DNA of 64,000 nucleotides from Branchiostoma belcheri (lineage: Eukaryota > Chordata > Leptocardii > Amphioxiformes > Branchiostomatidae), in the NCBI RefSeq assembly GCF_001625305.1, contig NW_017802658.1, forward strand, positions 187,839 through 251,838, given 5' to 3'. Positions 33,402 through 44,395 of this stretch are shown in pieces (the stretch's first letter is position 1; every line of letters begins with the position of its first letter). A program made the position numbers and the translations under genes. The notes below the pieces were generated by a model, which saw only the letters and a program-made list of their open reading frames with translations, searched no databases and was not told the DNA's origin.

Positions 33402-36400
33402 CGACGATGATACATCACAGCCTCGAACTGTTTTCTATTCAGCGACCGCATCATACATCTGTACTCTTCAGGTGTCATCAGCCCTTTGTTCAGCTCTGAT
33501 GTATAGCGTGCGTGCAATTCCGAATTATTGTTACTCATTTCGTTAGCGGCCAAATCAATGTTTTCACATCCATCTTCCACAGGCAGATCTCTTTCTTGGA
33601 CGACACCTTCATTTAACTGTTCTGACTGTAAGAATTGCACATTTGGCGATACATCATTCCACATGTCGTCCATAGGACCCATTCGCTGCAAGTCGTCACA
33701 CGCCTCCTCGATTCTAACAGCATTGATGCTAAATTTTGATTCATTAACATGTACAGTGTCCTTCGCACATTCATAATGGTCTTTGAAACAGTTGAAGCCA
33801 CCTTTGAGATCAACGTTTTCATTTCTCCATGGCAGGTACAGCATCAGCAAATTCCTGTACCTTTCTTCATCATCCTTCTTCTCCTTATGGAACCTGACGA
33901 TGCAGTGGCGTCTACGTTTCCTCATGTTGCCGAGTCCATTACACAATCTGATTACATCCGGATACCTGTCAGGGATACTGCCGTATTCACTTCCAGTTAT
34001 ACCATCTTCGCCACAGTTGTCTTCTTCATATGGCACGTCATTATCATTTTCTTCTAATTCTGACCTACTTTTCTTTGCAACGGTGTATGTAGCCGCAAAT
34101 TCCACCAGACACATATCCTCCAGGTCCAGAGGTCTGGAGACATAGCGGTCTATGAGTGACGTGCAGAATATGTTTGTGTCCTCGTCTGTCATATCTTGCA
34201 GAATATTTTTGGGCTTTAATATTGAAACACGCTTCTCTTTGGCTGCACTGTTGACAAAGACAACCTGCCGACTTGCCTTTTTCAGAGGCATAGACAGCAC
34301 CCTAAAGGCAGCTTCTTGTGCTGAAACCTCTCTGTTATTAAGAAAAGTCGACCCAAGTTTTCTCAGTCTTTCTTTTACATCTTCTCCCTTACTTTCTACC
34401 GCCACTTTCTTTAATAACTCACTCATACTTCTTTCTGATTTAAGCATATAACTGGTAATGTACATAATGCAGGCATAGACATCAAGGATATATTGAATGT
34501 CCATGTTGGCTTTCCACACTCGCAGAATGTGTGGGTTATAGGAGTTAATGAATCGCTCTGATATCTTGCGCTGAAGAACAACCTCCTTTCCTGATCTCAC
34601 TATCTTTAGAACTTTGTGGTAGAAGTCGGGATCAACTTGTGCTTCAAGAAGTAAATTTCCCAATGATAGGTCTTCTTCATCACTGTGGGCCTCCAACACT
34701 GTTCGTACTTGTTGTAATGTATCTGACTTGATTTTGAGTTCCTTCTCTATGTTTGCTACATCGGCATGTGTGTTTTGTCTGGCAATTAATGTTTCTCTAC
34801 TTGGGGGTCGAGGATATCTAAATCTACATGATTGGCCTTGTTTGCAGGTAAACGAGTGGTTGTGCTTTTGTAGCGATAACACCAAATTCCTTAAATCATC
34901 ATCCTCTTCTGGAATTGCACACGTCTGATGTTCACTAATGAAATTTGTCACAACTTCATCACTGTCAAGGTCAACCTTTGGCGCGTCCTTAATCCAGAGG
35001 ATACTATGTGCGTGGGGTGCCCCTCTTGCCTGAAATTCAATTCTTATCAAGTAGTCTTGGAGGTGTCCAATCGGCTTTCCCTTTCCTCCAATGAACTCCT
35101 TGAAAAAGGCATTGAGCCGGTAGCTGAATTGCCGAGCAGCAGTCACAGGATTACGGCGTAACCAACTGCATTTTTCTTCATAGTTCATGTTTTTCACATC
35201 GTCAGCTGTCAGAAATTTGCCATACTGACGGGCAATGCTTCCAATGACTTCAGGCCATTGCATATCTGCGGCAGATAGCGTCAGGAAAAACGTTGGCAAC
35301 CCTAGCTGTCTTACCATTGCCAATAACTCTAGCAACACATTATTCCAATATGGCGGCGACCCCCGAATATTCTTCATGAACTTGATAGCTGTGTCAGTCC
35401 GCAACATGTCATTGATGTTGTTCAAATTTTTCATCAACCCTGCATTGACCGTCTGTCCTTGGAATGTGTGACCACGTGTCTGACGCAAAAATATCTGGAT
35501 GCTGTCCTTCATTTGCTTGGCTTCAACTGCGTATTGTGCAGCGAAAAGGTAATCAATATCTTTGGCAAAACGTCCGTCCACATGTAGCAGCCTTTGATTG
35601 AAAAACTTTCTGGGGGTTATATGCTTGCTACGTTCTTCGCTGAAACCTCCTTTGCCAAAAGGATATTTCTCCGGGTTTGCGAGGACCTCGAAGTGCTTGT
35701 CTGAGAAGAAAGGACATGGTTGTTGATTTTCTCCAGGCGCTACAGAGTACGTCCTGTCGCTGTCATCTATGACTTGTTCGTGTTGTAACAGAGTATCGTA
35801 TGGGACACCCTGTACTTTGCTTGTCTGTTCAAATGCGATTCTATCCTCTTCATCTTCCATCTCCTGTCTTGTCTCCTGTGTTGACTCTGTGTCTGCTTTT
35901 TCCAGTGCAACGTAGTGTAGCTCCCCCATCAAGCCGAGCGTTACGGTATTTTCACTCCTTCCCTGCTTTGGACAGATTTCAGTTATCCAATCTGTAGATG
36001 ACGTTTTCGTAATTTCAATGTTTACATTCAACATGTCTGCGGCACCTTGCACTGCCAGATGGTCCGCCCATTCTCCACTTCTTAATCCATCTAGATAGAC
36101 TTGAAATTGCTGATGCTGTTGTGGGGTTGAATTTTCTTCACCTGATGTATCTATGACATTAGGAATTGAGTGAAAACCGAAGTACGACTCTACGTTTTCT
36201 GTAGTTTCAAAATAATCTGTAAGTTTTGTTCTTAGCTCGGGTCCACTGACATGCTGTAGACCAGCGGTATGAAGGCACCACGACATAGCATGAAAAAAGC
36301 AGTTTCCATCACCGGGGACATCTCTAATCTTTAAATTTCGCCTCTGTGCCAGTTGTTGTAGTGTCTCATAGTAATTGGGGGGTGAAGGTGTTGGAGAGAC

Positions 36401-37171
36401 TGGGCATACTGAGAAACCACTGTCAGTGTTCTCTTCTTGCTCTATGTCCCTTTCAGGAACAGCAGTGGTCATTGCTTCCCATAAATCACCTTCATTGTCT
36501 TTCCACTTTTCCTCCCAGTCTTCACAAATAGAGATATCATTGTACAATGGATTGTTCTGTTGCAACCATCGTAGTCCTTTCATAACACACTGTGGGCGAA
36601 TATATTCATACATGTGGTGGCCCTTATAACACAGTTTTCGTTTTAGCTTTAATGCCACCACTTCTGCAGTTTCTGGTAGTCTGGGCAGTAAGGATATAAC
36701 TGGCTGTAACTTAGACGGTACATTGACAGCAGAGCCTTGGATGGCCTTTTGTCCTCCTCTGGGCAACCCCACCATCTTCATAAACGCAATCCGTTGGCTT
36801 ATTAGTCTGACTTCTAACGGTCGTAAGTCCTTCAGTTCCTCCGGTATGGCATCAAGTGCCATATCATTAGCCCATGATTGGGTTGGAACATTCCCTTTCT
36901 TAAGTGATGCATGGCAAGTTCTACATATCCAGGATTTTCCATTAGTTTTGATGCCATTTCCAGAAGTGAGTACTTTCTCTGTGACTTCGTTCGGTGTGTA
37001 GTTTCCAGCTTTAAACCCCAACACTGTACATTTGTACAGAAGTCGAAGGCAGGAAACACAGACATATATAGGGCCTTCCTCTATTTTCGAACAAAAGATA
37101 GTACCACATTGGTCGATAGATGTTTCATTGTTTTTTGAGAGTTTTCTACGTTTTGTCATACTAGTTCTCAC
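33317..37171 (-). CDS. Helentron Rep with OTU cysteine protease domain
   Basis: Open frame of about 1,284 codons beginning inside the repeats (the GTG at 37171 is not a real start). It holds a Cys-rich segment with several CxxC pairs (residues 20-95); a region resembling those preceding Helitron cores; an OTU domain (about 280-425) with VPGDGNCFFHAM (Asp and Cys) and ELHYVALE (His); a Helitron_like_N region (about 540-740); the HUH motif as GAPHAHSILW (about 720); and a tyrosine motif [13 protein letters not shown] (about 905). The HUH nuclease nicks and joins DNA in rolling-circle transposition. OTU proteases remove ubiquitin; they recur in some Helitrons with unproven function. Confidence 0.82.
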   Translation of the reverse strand: MRTSMTKRRKLSKNNETSIDQCGTIFCSKIEEGPIYVCVSCLRLLYKCTVLGFKAGNYTPNEVTEKVLTSGNGIKTNGKSWICRTCHASLKKGNVPTQSWANDMALDAIPEELKDLRPLEVRLISQRIAFMKMVGLPRGGQKAIQGSAVNVPSKLQPVISLLPRLPETAEVVALKLKRKLCYKGHHMYEYIRPQCVMKGLRWLQQNNPLYNDISICEDWEEKWKDNEGDLWEAMTTAVPERDIEQEENTDSGFSVCPVSPTPSPPNYYETLQQLAQRRNLKIRDVPGDGNCFFHAMSWCLHTAGLQHVSGPELRTKLTDYFETTENVESYFGFHSIPNVIDTSGEENSTPQQHQQFQVYLDGLRSGEWADHLAVQGAADMLNVNIEITKTSSTDWITEICPKQGRSENTVTLGLMGELHYVALEKADTESTQETRQEMEDEEDRIAFEQTSKVQGVPYDTLLQHEQVIDDSDRTYSVAPGENQQPCPFFSDKHFEVLANPEKYPFGKGGFSEERSKHITPRKFFNQRLLHVDGRFAKDIDYLFAAQYAVEAKQMKDSIQIFLRQTRGHTFQGQTVNAGLMKNLNNINDMLRTDTAIKFMKNIRGSPPYWNNVLLELLAMVRQLGLPTFFLTLSAADMQWPEVIGSIARQYGKFLTADDVKNMNYEEKCSWLRRNPVTAARQFSYRLNAFFKEFIGGKGKPIGHLQDYLIRIEFQARGAPHAHSILWIKDAPKVDLDSDEVVTNFISEHQTCAIPEEDDDLRNLVLSLQKHNHSFTCKQGQSCRFRYPRPPSRETLIARQNTHADVANIEKELKIKSDTLQQVRTVLEAHSDEEDLSLGNLLLEAQVDPDFYHKVLKIVRSGKEVVLQRKISERFINSYNPHILRVWKANMDIQYILDVYACIMYITSYMLKSERSMSELLKKVAVESKGEDVKERLRKLGSTFLNNREVSAQEAAFRVLSMPLKKASRQVVFVNSAAKEKRVSILKPKNILQDMTDEDTNIFCTSLIDRYVSRPLDLEDMCLVEFAATYTVAKKSRSELEENDNDVPYEEDNCGEDGITGSEYGSIPDRYPDVIRLCNGLGNMRKRRRHCIVRFHKEKKDDEERYRNLLMLYLPWRNENVDLKGGFNCFKDHYECAKDTVHVNESKFSINAVRIEEACDDLQRMGPMDDMWNDVSPNVQFLQSEQLNEGVVQERDLPVEDGCENIDLAANEMSNNNSELHARYTSELNKGLMTPEEYRCMMRSLNRKQFEAVMYHRRWCKDMISALKQKQNIRSICSSSVGQEG

Positions 37172-37641
37172 AGCTGCAAGGCGTCTGTTAGTCTCCTGTG
37201 GTGTTTCTGTTTCCCTTCTCTTTTGCTTGTGTGTTCTCTGAGCTTCGAGTCGTTTTTCTCTGATTTGCTGAGTTTCTTGTGTCCTTTCTGCTGCATGTGT
37301 GTTCTCTTTGCTGCAAGTCTTTTTTCTGTTGCCTGTGGTGTTTCTTCTTTTCTTCTCTTCTGCATGTGTGTTCTCTTTGCTGCGAGTCGTTGTTCTGTGG
37401 CCTGTGGTGTTTCTTCTTTTCTTCTCTTCTGCATGTGTGTTCTCTTTGCTGCGAGTCGTTGTTCTGTGTCCTGTGGCGTTTCTTCTTTCCGTTTTTGCTT
37501 CATGTGTGTTCTCTTTGCTGCGAGTCGGATGGCAGTAGCCTCTGGTGTCTCGTTTGATCTATATTCTTGCATTTTTGCCCTCTTCCAATCCCGGCGTGTC
37601 TCAGCAGCTTCTGGTGTTGACTCCGCTATTTTTCTCTTCAT
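37168..37641 (-). CDS. Basic 23-residue repeats at the Helentron N-terminus
   Basis: Starts with ATG at 37641 and encodes about seven tandem units like EETPQATEQRLAAKRTHM followed by QKRRK, very basic and probably helical and DNA-binding. After five units a one-base shift near 37290 moves the remaining two units into the Rep frame, where RLEAQRTHKQKRR and RLAAVRTSMTKRRK can be seen. Originally one protein with the Rep. The 69-base DNA repeat shows as a direct tandem array. Confidence 0.7.
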   Translation of the reverse strand: MKRKIAESTPEAAETRRDWKRAKMQEYRSNETPEATAIRLAAKRTHMKQKRKEETPQDTEQRLAAKRTHMQKRRKEETPQATEQRLAAKRTHMQKRRKEETPQATEKRLAAKRTHMQQKGHKKLSKSEKNDSKLREHTSKREGKQKHHRRLTDALQL

Positions 37642-39134
37642 GCAAGTAGCGCTTTGTTTTCGTCTTTGATTCCACTACTCTTGGACTTTGTCCGAGGCAT
37701 AGTTGACACTGTATTTCTCTCTTCAACAGCAGAAAGAACTAATGCAGTTCCCACAAAAGACTGGAAGCAAATTAAAACAACCTTGTATAATTCTGATCCT
37801 TTCCCCAACATCTTACTTTTCCTTAATGACATGCTCAAAGCCATTCTTCACAGTTCTGAAGTTTTAATGATCTTTAATTCAATTATTTGTGATAACAAAA
37901 ATGCCAATTAACTCCAATTTCCTGTTATCAATTATATATTCAAAACAACAACAGCTTTGTGGAGTAATTTAATGTCAAATCTGGGTCATTGGTACCCCGG
38001 GTGAATTTTGTCACATGCCATCACAATTAATTTTCCAGCTTTAATCATGTTTGAAGGGAACATGATAAAACATTATTCTTTAGTACCGGTAACTTAAAAA
38101 TGCATCAACCCTTAATTGAATATAGTTAGTTCTGTTAATATGTCTATCTACATGTCAACTGACAAAGAAAGGAAATGCTGGAAAAGTGTAAAACTCCATA
38201 GATACTACCATCAAGTAATGTATTAAGGGTGAATCATAGAGATAATCCCAAGGTAATATTTGGTATCAATGTCAATGACTTCTTATACTAGGAGGTAGCA
38301 ATACAGAAGGTAACGAATGATGCACTTTACCACCTGTACTACTACTCTGTGAAATGCTGGAGCCTGTCTGAAATATCAACACAAATTCTGAAAATAGACT
38401 CTGTGTACAAAGGAACAACCTCTAGAGTAGAGACTCACAGTATTAGACAGCCTGGCAGCTTGTGGGCGTCAAGCTGTCAAATGTTCCTGGGAAAAAGTTA
38501 TCGACACCGTACCGGTCCCTCCCCAAGGTCAGGGCCCCTGCCTGTGTCAGTAGTGCTTTCCCCCAAGGTCACTCAGAATGGTGGGAACATACACTCGAGA
38601 CAGCGCCTATGGCATGTTTAGATATTGTGTGCATATTTAGACTGCTTACGCCTATTAAATGTCCATTCTATTGTTGTTCAGAGCAAAGAGGTTTACAAAT
38701 CAGATACATGTAGCAAAATGAATCACTTGATACAAATGTAAACAAGTCGTCAGCTCATTTCTAAGGCAGAAACTTGGGATTATTTCTACAGTTCACCAAC
38801 AAAACATACCCATTTCGTTTAAACCTCTAAGGAGGGGGGCTTACCTGAGCACTATGATGACGAGTGGTGGACGCTCCTGGACACACAGAAACGTTGCGAG
38901 GAAGACTGCATCAGGCATTTCTCGATCGACTGCATATCACAAAAAGATATTCTTTTGCCCGTGCTCTCGCGGTGGCGTACTGCGATGAAATGGTTGCAAC
39001 AGACTGTGCCTTTGTTTTCACTCCTACTTCTTCCCCAGCTGTTTCCTATCATCTGCCGGCTGAGGCTGAGAAGAGTGACCTGAAGGTGACCTTAAGGTCA
39101 TGCCTGGTCTAAAGCAAGGACTTATGTTTCAAAG
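37642..39134. other. Intergenic, no gene recognised
   Basis: Moderately AT-rich sequence after the 5' side of the Helentron. Short open frames at 38349-38713 and 38852-39112 lack splice context or recognisable motifs. The Helentron 5' end should lie in the first few hundred bases but I could not define it. Confidence 0.5.
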
Positions 39135-39655
39135 CTCCTGCAGGCAGTTATAGAATTCCCATATTAATTATGGAAATTCATTACTATTTTGCATATTTGT
39201 TATCTAATTATGTAAATCCTCACAGAAGCTACCTACATACCAAAAATCACGGCGATCCGTTAATCGGTTCTTGAGTTATCCTCCACCGAAGATTTTTTTA
39301 AACAACCGACCCTGCAGTTCCAGAACAACCTGCTAGGGGGCCCAAACTCATGTCACTACTTCCCTAGCCCAAGAGCTTTCTACCACAAAAAATTTGTGAC
39401 CCTAGCATGTCCAGATCAGGAGATATCAAAACCGGAAGTTCTGCTGCAGTACCTAGGAAAGCCGCCAGGGGGCCCAAAATCTAATCACTTCTAGGTCTCA
39501 TTAAGACCTACCCACCTACCAAGTTTCATTCCAATCCATCCACCGCTTCTCGAGTTATCTTGCTAAACCACACACAAACACACCCACCCACACACACACA
39601 CACACACAGACAAACGCTACTGAAAACATAACCTTCTTGGCGAAGGTAATAATTA
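39135..39655. repeat. Dispersed CTTCGCCAAG element, fullest copy, with (CA)n
   Basis: Contains two related half-units, each with GAAGTTCTGCTGCAGTACC / CCCTGCAGTTCCAGAAC, GCCGCCAGGGGGCCCAAA and a TTCTCGAGTTATC / TTCTTGAGTTATC phrase. A CA microsatellite follows (39575-39608), then the terminal CCTTCTTGGCGAAGGTAATA at 39630-39650. Related copies: 9000-9522, 23403-23770, 53085-53255 and 56245-56612. Confidence 0.55.
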
Positions 39656-40472
39656 TGTCTCAAATCACAGGTATGTGTTATATATAAGTGACACACTCTA
39701 GCATTGACCAAATAATATTTTCAGGCTTTGTCGTCAGATTTTCTTCAAGCAGTAAAGGTGGTATACCCACACTAATACAAGTATACTTGTCATTTAATTA
39801 TGTTTAAGTTTAAACTTCAAGTGTCATACTTTATTACTATGGCTTGGTATGACAAATGTAAATACTATTACTAGTTCAGTGCTTTATGAAAATGATGGAA
39901 GTACTAGTATTATGTTGCCTCATTGTATGACTTACACAAATAAGTGTCAGATTTTTTGGTCCGAATAAAAATACATTCCTTATTGTGATGCTATGAGGAG
40001 AGATTTTACATCTGGGAAATATTATTTGGTATAATTTTAAGACAGTAACATGCAGTGTAGAGAGCTAGGTATAGGGCAGGCATCACTATTGCATTTCACA
40101 TTGCGATTGTAGTCCCTAGTTCATGTCTTTAAAAATCTTCTCTTTTTTTCTCTCTGGAAAATTTTGGTCCAGTTTGGAGATTTTGGGGGCTAGAAGGAAC
40201 ATTTAGGGTCTAAGTTTGAGTCAGAGTTTGAGCTGGTCAACCCCTTGTTTTCTTTCTATATTTGTGAGGCAGACTCTTGTGGCTCTCTGGTGCAGAAGAA
40301 TTTTTGAGATTGAAATGTGAGAAAGCACTTTCATGAAGACTTATTTCAGTGTATTTAACCAGAGGTTTCTACGGCCAAAGGTGTAATTGTACTGACTGCC
40401 CAATAGTAGTACGTGCAAGACAAGCCGGAACCACACATCTGTTTGGAGATAATTCCGATGTAGTGGAACATG
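39656..40472. other. Intergenic, nothing recognised
   Basis: AT-rich sequence without an open frame or repeat I can name, leading up to the CRE cluster. Confidence 0.5.
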
Positions 40473-40610
40473 TGACGTCACCGACCAGCTGTCATGACGT
40501 GTCAGAGAACATGTCTGTGACGTCACACGGCCACGCCCTGTCTCTGCGGGATGCCGCACATGATTACGTCACGTCCAAAAATACCACAAATGCCGCGCGT
40601 TCATATAAGG
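40473..40610 (+). promoter_or_regulatory. CRE cluster with TATA-like box, candidate promoter
   Basis: Two perfect palindromic cAMP response elements TGACGTCA (40473-40480, 40518-40525), a half-site TGACGT (40495-40500) and TTACGTCA (40564-40571) fall within 100 bases. A TATAAGG-like box (40604-40610) lies 33 bases after the last site. CREs bound by CREB/ATF usually sit within 200 bases of a TATA box. A start near 40635 would give a 5' UTR exon ending at the strong donor at 41227/41228. Promoter function is inference. Confidence 0.5.
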
Positions 40611-40634
40611 CACTGTTGTCTCAGGCAGTCTCTG

Positions 40635-41227
40635 TCCCTTGAATTGGAAAAATATGATAGCTGATTAAAAATCTGAGTGAGTGAGAGGGAAATATAGTAT
40701 TAGTAAAAGCAGTACTGCTCTAGTAAAAAAAGGAAACTTGTGTATAGTTTATGATAAGAAAAGATTAAGAAAAGTTCAAATACTGTATCTGAACATACAC
40801 GTTTCGTATGATAAATTCCGAATTTTATGGAAGCCCCCGTTATGCGTTTAGTATGGTTAACAGATTTTCTTAACTTTTATTCCAAGTAAGTTTCGTCGGT
40901 GTTTTGAACAAAAAAATCTCCATGCTGCTACTAGAGAATTTTTCCAAAGATATAAATCAATTTTAAACTGACACGTCGCTATAATGTGACGCTATCCCCG
41001 GGTTTCCCTTGTTTCTGCCCGGCCCGACAGACAAGCCCCTATATGGGTCTTCCAAGTTCATATCAGCCGAAAGCGGATCGGGTGACCATCTGAGCACGGT
41101 GTCAGGGGAAGGACGGCAAGAATTCCCACCCAGTTTTCTCTCAAATCTGTTTCTCACGGAACTCGTTTCAAGAGCTGATACAGAAATAATCACCCACGAC
41201 ATTCTTCTCTCCACATTGCTGTCTAAG
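40635..41227 (+). other. Probable 5' UTR exon of the 42.7-kb gene
   Basis: The segment ends at CTAAG followed by GTGAGTG, a near-consensus donor. The matching acceptor TTTCTAACAG at 42689-42698 opens an exon 48 bases before the ATG at 42747. The segment is richer in GC than its surroundings from 40960 on. The upstream boundary is only a guess from the TATA-like box. An open frame at 41009-41227 has a possible start but no recognisable product. Confidence 0.4.
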
Positions 41228-42698
41228 GTGAGTGTATTCTGCTAATTTCTGCGTGATTTTTGAGTGAAATATGATTTGAATGGATTCAGGTCTGCGTCGT
41301 TGCAATTATGATTGCTGAGCGGATGGGGGCGCTTCTGAGTGACTGACAGGCACAGCTGCGTAGGAGAGGGAGGGGTGAAAAGAGATAAAAGATGTTTTGT
41401 TGATTCGTTTGATATTTTGTCGTTCCTTCAATGTTGCTTTGTTCTGTATGTTCCACAGTATCTGATCCTTGAATTCCTTGATCATTGAAGGGACCATAAA
41501 AATTGTGCAGTTTGTGATACGTGGAACGCTCTGGAGAAATTACTACTGATTATAAATTACAGTATATAATAGAGCATGTGATTTAAAGATGGCGAATTCA
41601 TTTTGTGAATTTTCAAAGAGAATTAGAAATTGAATAGCTCTATATTGCTTTGAAGATGGTAGACATATTATAGAAGTACAGTACTAGTACATGTAAATCT
41701 TTTGGTGTACATATAAATAAAGTTTTGTATATACACATTTACACATATACTCATTTTCTAACGGAAAAAATAAGTTCTCATCATTTAGGGAACATGAAAA
41801 CCAAAAGTGCTATTAATTAAGAAAATATTTCAAGAACAATATCTGTTATTTTGGAAGAAAATTAATGGGTTTTCAGGATGGTGCCCCCACCCCCTCCCCT
41901 TTCGCGTAAACGACTTTATCTTCATTTTAATCTTTATATCGTTACACACATGTCTGACACGTGTTTGCCCTAAAATTCTGACAGAATATTTCAGATGACT
42001 GTACCGCTATAGGGTCTTACCATACTAATTCTAAACGTACATAGAAGTCGTAATTCTTTACGGCTGTGTAACTGACTTGTACATGGTAAACCGTGAAGGA
42101 GTACGTTTTGTATGAACATAAGGCCATGAATTTTCGTTTCCAAAGAAAAAAACATACTTTAAACATACTTTAATACTACAAAACAGTTGCAAAATAAGCA
42201 AATATATACTGTAAGTTGCAAAAAAATGCAGAATGCCAAAATCAAACGAAAATGACGAAAATGTAAAGAAATGAATTTGAAGAGTAGAATATTCGCCATA
42301 CCATACACTGTGTCATTTGTTCAACCTTCATGACCACGTAGATTTCATAATGAAAACAACTTGCTTTTTTTTGTCAATTTTTTTTTATTCGCACGTGCGC
42401 ATCATGATCAGTTTTGGGGTTCCCAGAGGATGCCATCCATATAATCATGGCCTAACGCTCTATAATTACATGGTCCTACACTGCTGTACCGCCGAACGTT
42501 ACTGGGAGGTCTGACACGAATACTTGAAGCTTGACTCGCAGATCTAAAATTGGTTAGAGGTCATGCCGACGACATATTTCAAGGTCACCGTCCTCTTGGA
42601 CATCTGGTTGTGACATTAGTGTTTACATGCGACTATTTGAAGTCACCTATTTCTCTGACAAGAATTTTTACATTTCACGATGTGTATCTTTCTAACAG
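41228..42698. other. Putative first intron of the 42.7-kb gene
   Basis: AT-rich sequence with no repeat or exon I can recognise, bounded by a strong donor and a good acceptor. Confidence 0.35.
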
Positions 42699-42746
42699 GA
42701 GACAGAAATATCGCACAACGGTGAATAGCGTCATCTAGCGAGAATA

Positions 42747-44056
42747 ATGGAAACTCCAGCAGCAATAGACGGCGAAGACGCCACCACGCCACAACAATCC
42801 TCCCAGCCAAAATCCGCCTCGTCTGCCCGGGCCATCCACCGGCGGATCCAGCGTGCGCACGCCAAGAATATCCGCTACGCGCTGCATCTGGACACCTTAC
42901 AGGTGTACGTACAGGAGCGGCTCATCCCCATGGGGCTAGACCTGAAGAGGAAATGCCAGCCGACCATCGGGAGTCAGAACACGGACTTCGTGCGCCGCTG
43001 GGTGGAGATTCTGGACGCGGCGTCGCAGAGCCTGATGGACATGGTGATCGAGTACAGCGCGCAGATGGTGGCGGAGTCTGACGACGAGATCGTCCGCCTG
43101 ACCGAGACTCTGCAAGCCGTCACCCTGGAGAGCGAGTTCGAGCAGTTTCAGGTGGCTTTTTCAGATCCTCACATGAAAGACTCTTATTACAACCACGTTA
43201 CATTTGTAGTACCATAGAGCATTGGACAGTAAGATTTGTGTAACACAGACTATATATATTATATCGGCATGGTTTTAACTCCGATTTCTACTTCCAGGAG
43301 ACTCTAGAGAAGTACAACAGCAAACTGCGGAAGAAGATCGAAGAACAGAAGAAGAAGAAACTGGAGAGAGACCGGCTGATGGCCAAGGAGAAGAGCATCA
43401 CGGTCTACAAGGAGCACCGTCTGTCCATCAGCAGCGGCAGCAGCGGGAGTAACAGTAGCATTGACCAGTTGGACGTCTTCGCGCCAGTCATGGGCGCTAT
43501 ACAACAACATCACTATCAACAACAACAAACAGAGCATGCTAGCGCACCTATGAACATGAATATGGTACGACACAAGTCGCCGACCCCGGAGTTTATAGTC
43601 CCGCCTGCTATCGCTGAAAGGACGAGACTTCGACCCGCGTCTGCCCCTGAGTTTGTGCCGCCGCCGAGTCCTCAGTTACCGGAGAAATCGACCAGACATT
43701 CGGTACACTTTGAGCTGCCTTCCCCTGATCTAAACGCGAGGAGACACGAGTACAGCCCGCCGCAGCGCGGGAGCAACAACCCCGGGCTGAGGCCGCCTCC
43801 GAGCCCGAGGAACCCGCGCAAACAGATCGGCAGCGGGAGGATAGTGGAACCCAAGAGCCCGAGGCCCAGGAGAAGCAACAGGTCCTCTCGCGGCGCGGAG
43901 ACGCAGCACCGGACTGAGTCGCAAGACGGCGCTCCTGTCACGCCGAACACGCCGAGAAAGCATCGCCAGGATTCCGCGTCCAGAAATTCTCAGCCGCCGC
44001 GTCCGAACACGACACCCCGTCAGAGGAGAAGGGATTTCAATCCAAAGAAAACATGA
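42747..44056 (+). CDS. Uncharacterised helical protein with basic Pro/Ser-rich tail
   Basis: Two coding exons, 42747-43151 and 43298-44056 (phase 0; CAG donor side, TTCCAG acceptor), 387 residues, stop TGA. The ATG at 42747 is preceded by an acceptor at 42698 and an in-frame upstream stop. The N-terminal 135 residues are compact and helical (YALHLDTLQVYVQERLIPMGL, then FVRRWVEILDAASQSLMDMVIEYSAQM). A short charged coil follows (KLRKKIEEQKKKKLERDRLM), then about 200 residues of disordered, Arg/Pro/Ser-rich sequence. The -IPxGL- and FxxxWxxIL pattern resembles uncharacterised ORFs I have seen in invertebrate and fish genomes, some near mobile elements; I cannot name a family. GC content is clearly higher than in flanking DNA. 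Confidence 0.75.
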
Positions 44057-44365
44057 CGGCCAAAAGGAACACATGAGACGACGTATGAAAGAGTAAAGTT
44101 ATTTTCTGAGAAAATGTGCTCGGGAAAATGTAACGTTAAACATTAGATGCACAAAACAGCAAACAAATCAACGCAGAGAACAGATCGAGCAGCAAGAAAT
44201 AGAGGATTGTCGACGACATTTTTTAATAGCCCTGCAATCTTCACAAATCTATGCCTTCAAACGTAACACAACAAGAGTTTTCTCCAAAATATGCAATATG
44301 GGGTGTGCATTTTTTCAAGGGCACGTGGGAAGAGTTATACAAAGCGTTTATCATTGAAGTTGAAG

Positions 44366-44395
44366 CATGGAGGTAGAACTTTTTCTACCTCCATG
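44366..44395. repeat. 13-bp perfect hairpin between 7-bp direct repeats
   Basis: CATGGAGGTAGAA, a CTTT loop and then the exact complement. GTTGAAG precedes (44359-44365) and follows (44396-44402). It looks like a tiny snap-back insertion in the 3' UTR. Confidence 0.6.

Larger units (their letters stand above)
31617..37641 (-). mobile_element. Helentron-type Helitron with OTU protease, Rep, helicase and EEP endonuclease
   Basis: Reading the - strand from 37641 down: basic 23-residue repeats; cysteine-rich region; OTU domain; Helitron_like_N and HUH Rep; PIF1-type helicase start; N gap; EEP endonuclease ending at 31617. Rep-helicase in one element defines Helitrons, and a C-terminal AP-endonuclease-like domain is typical of the Helentron branch. 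Two frameshifts (about 37290 and 33320-33400) and the gap mean this copy is probably inactive, although sequencing errors could explain a frameshift. The termini and terminal hairpin could not be placed. Confidence 0.8.

Noticed and set aside
37223..37669. Long + strand frame rich in Cys, Ser, Phe and Leu
   Set aside because: It is the antisense shadow of the basic 23-residue repeats of the Helentron.
40349..40642. 97-codon + strand frame over the CRE cluster
   Set aside because: No splice or family support; the regulatory reading (CREs and TATA) explains the sequence better.
43672..44074. Long - strand frames opposite the 387-residue gene
   Set aside because: GC-rich antisense shadows of an Arg/Pro/Ser-rich coding exon.
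44366..44395. microRNA precursor
   Set aside because: A 13-bp stem with a 4-base loop is far too short.
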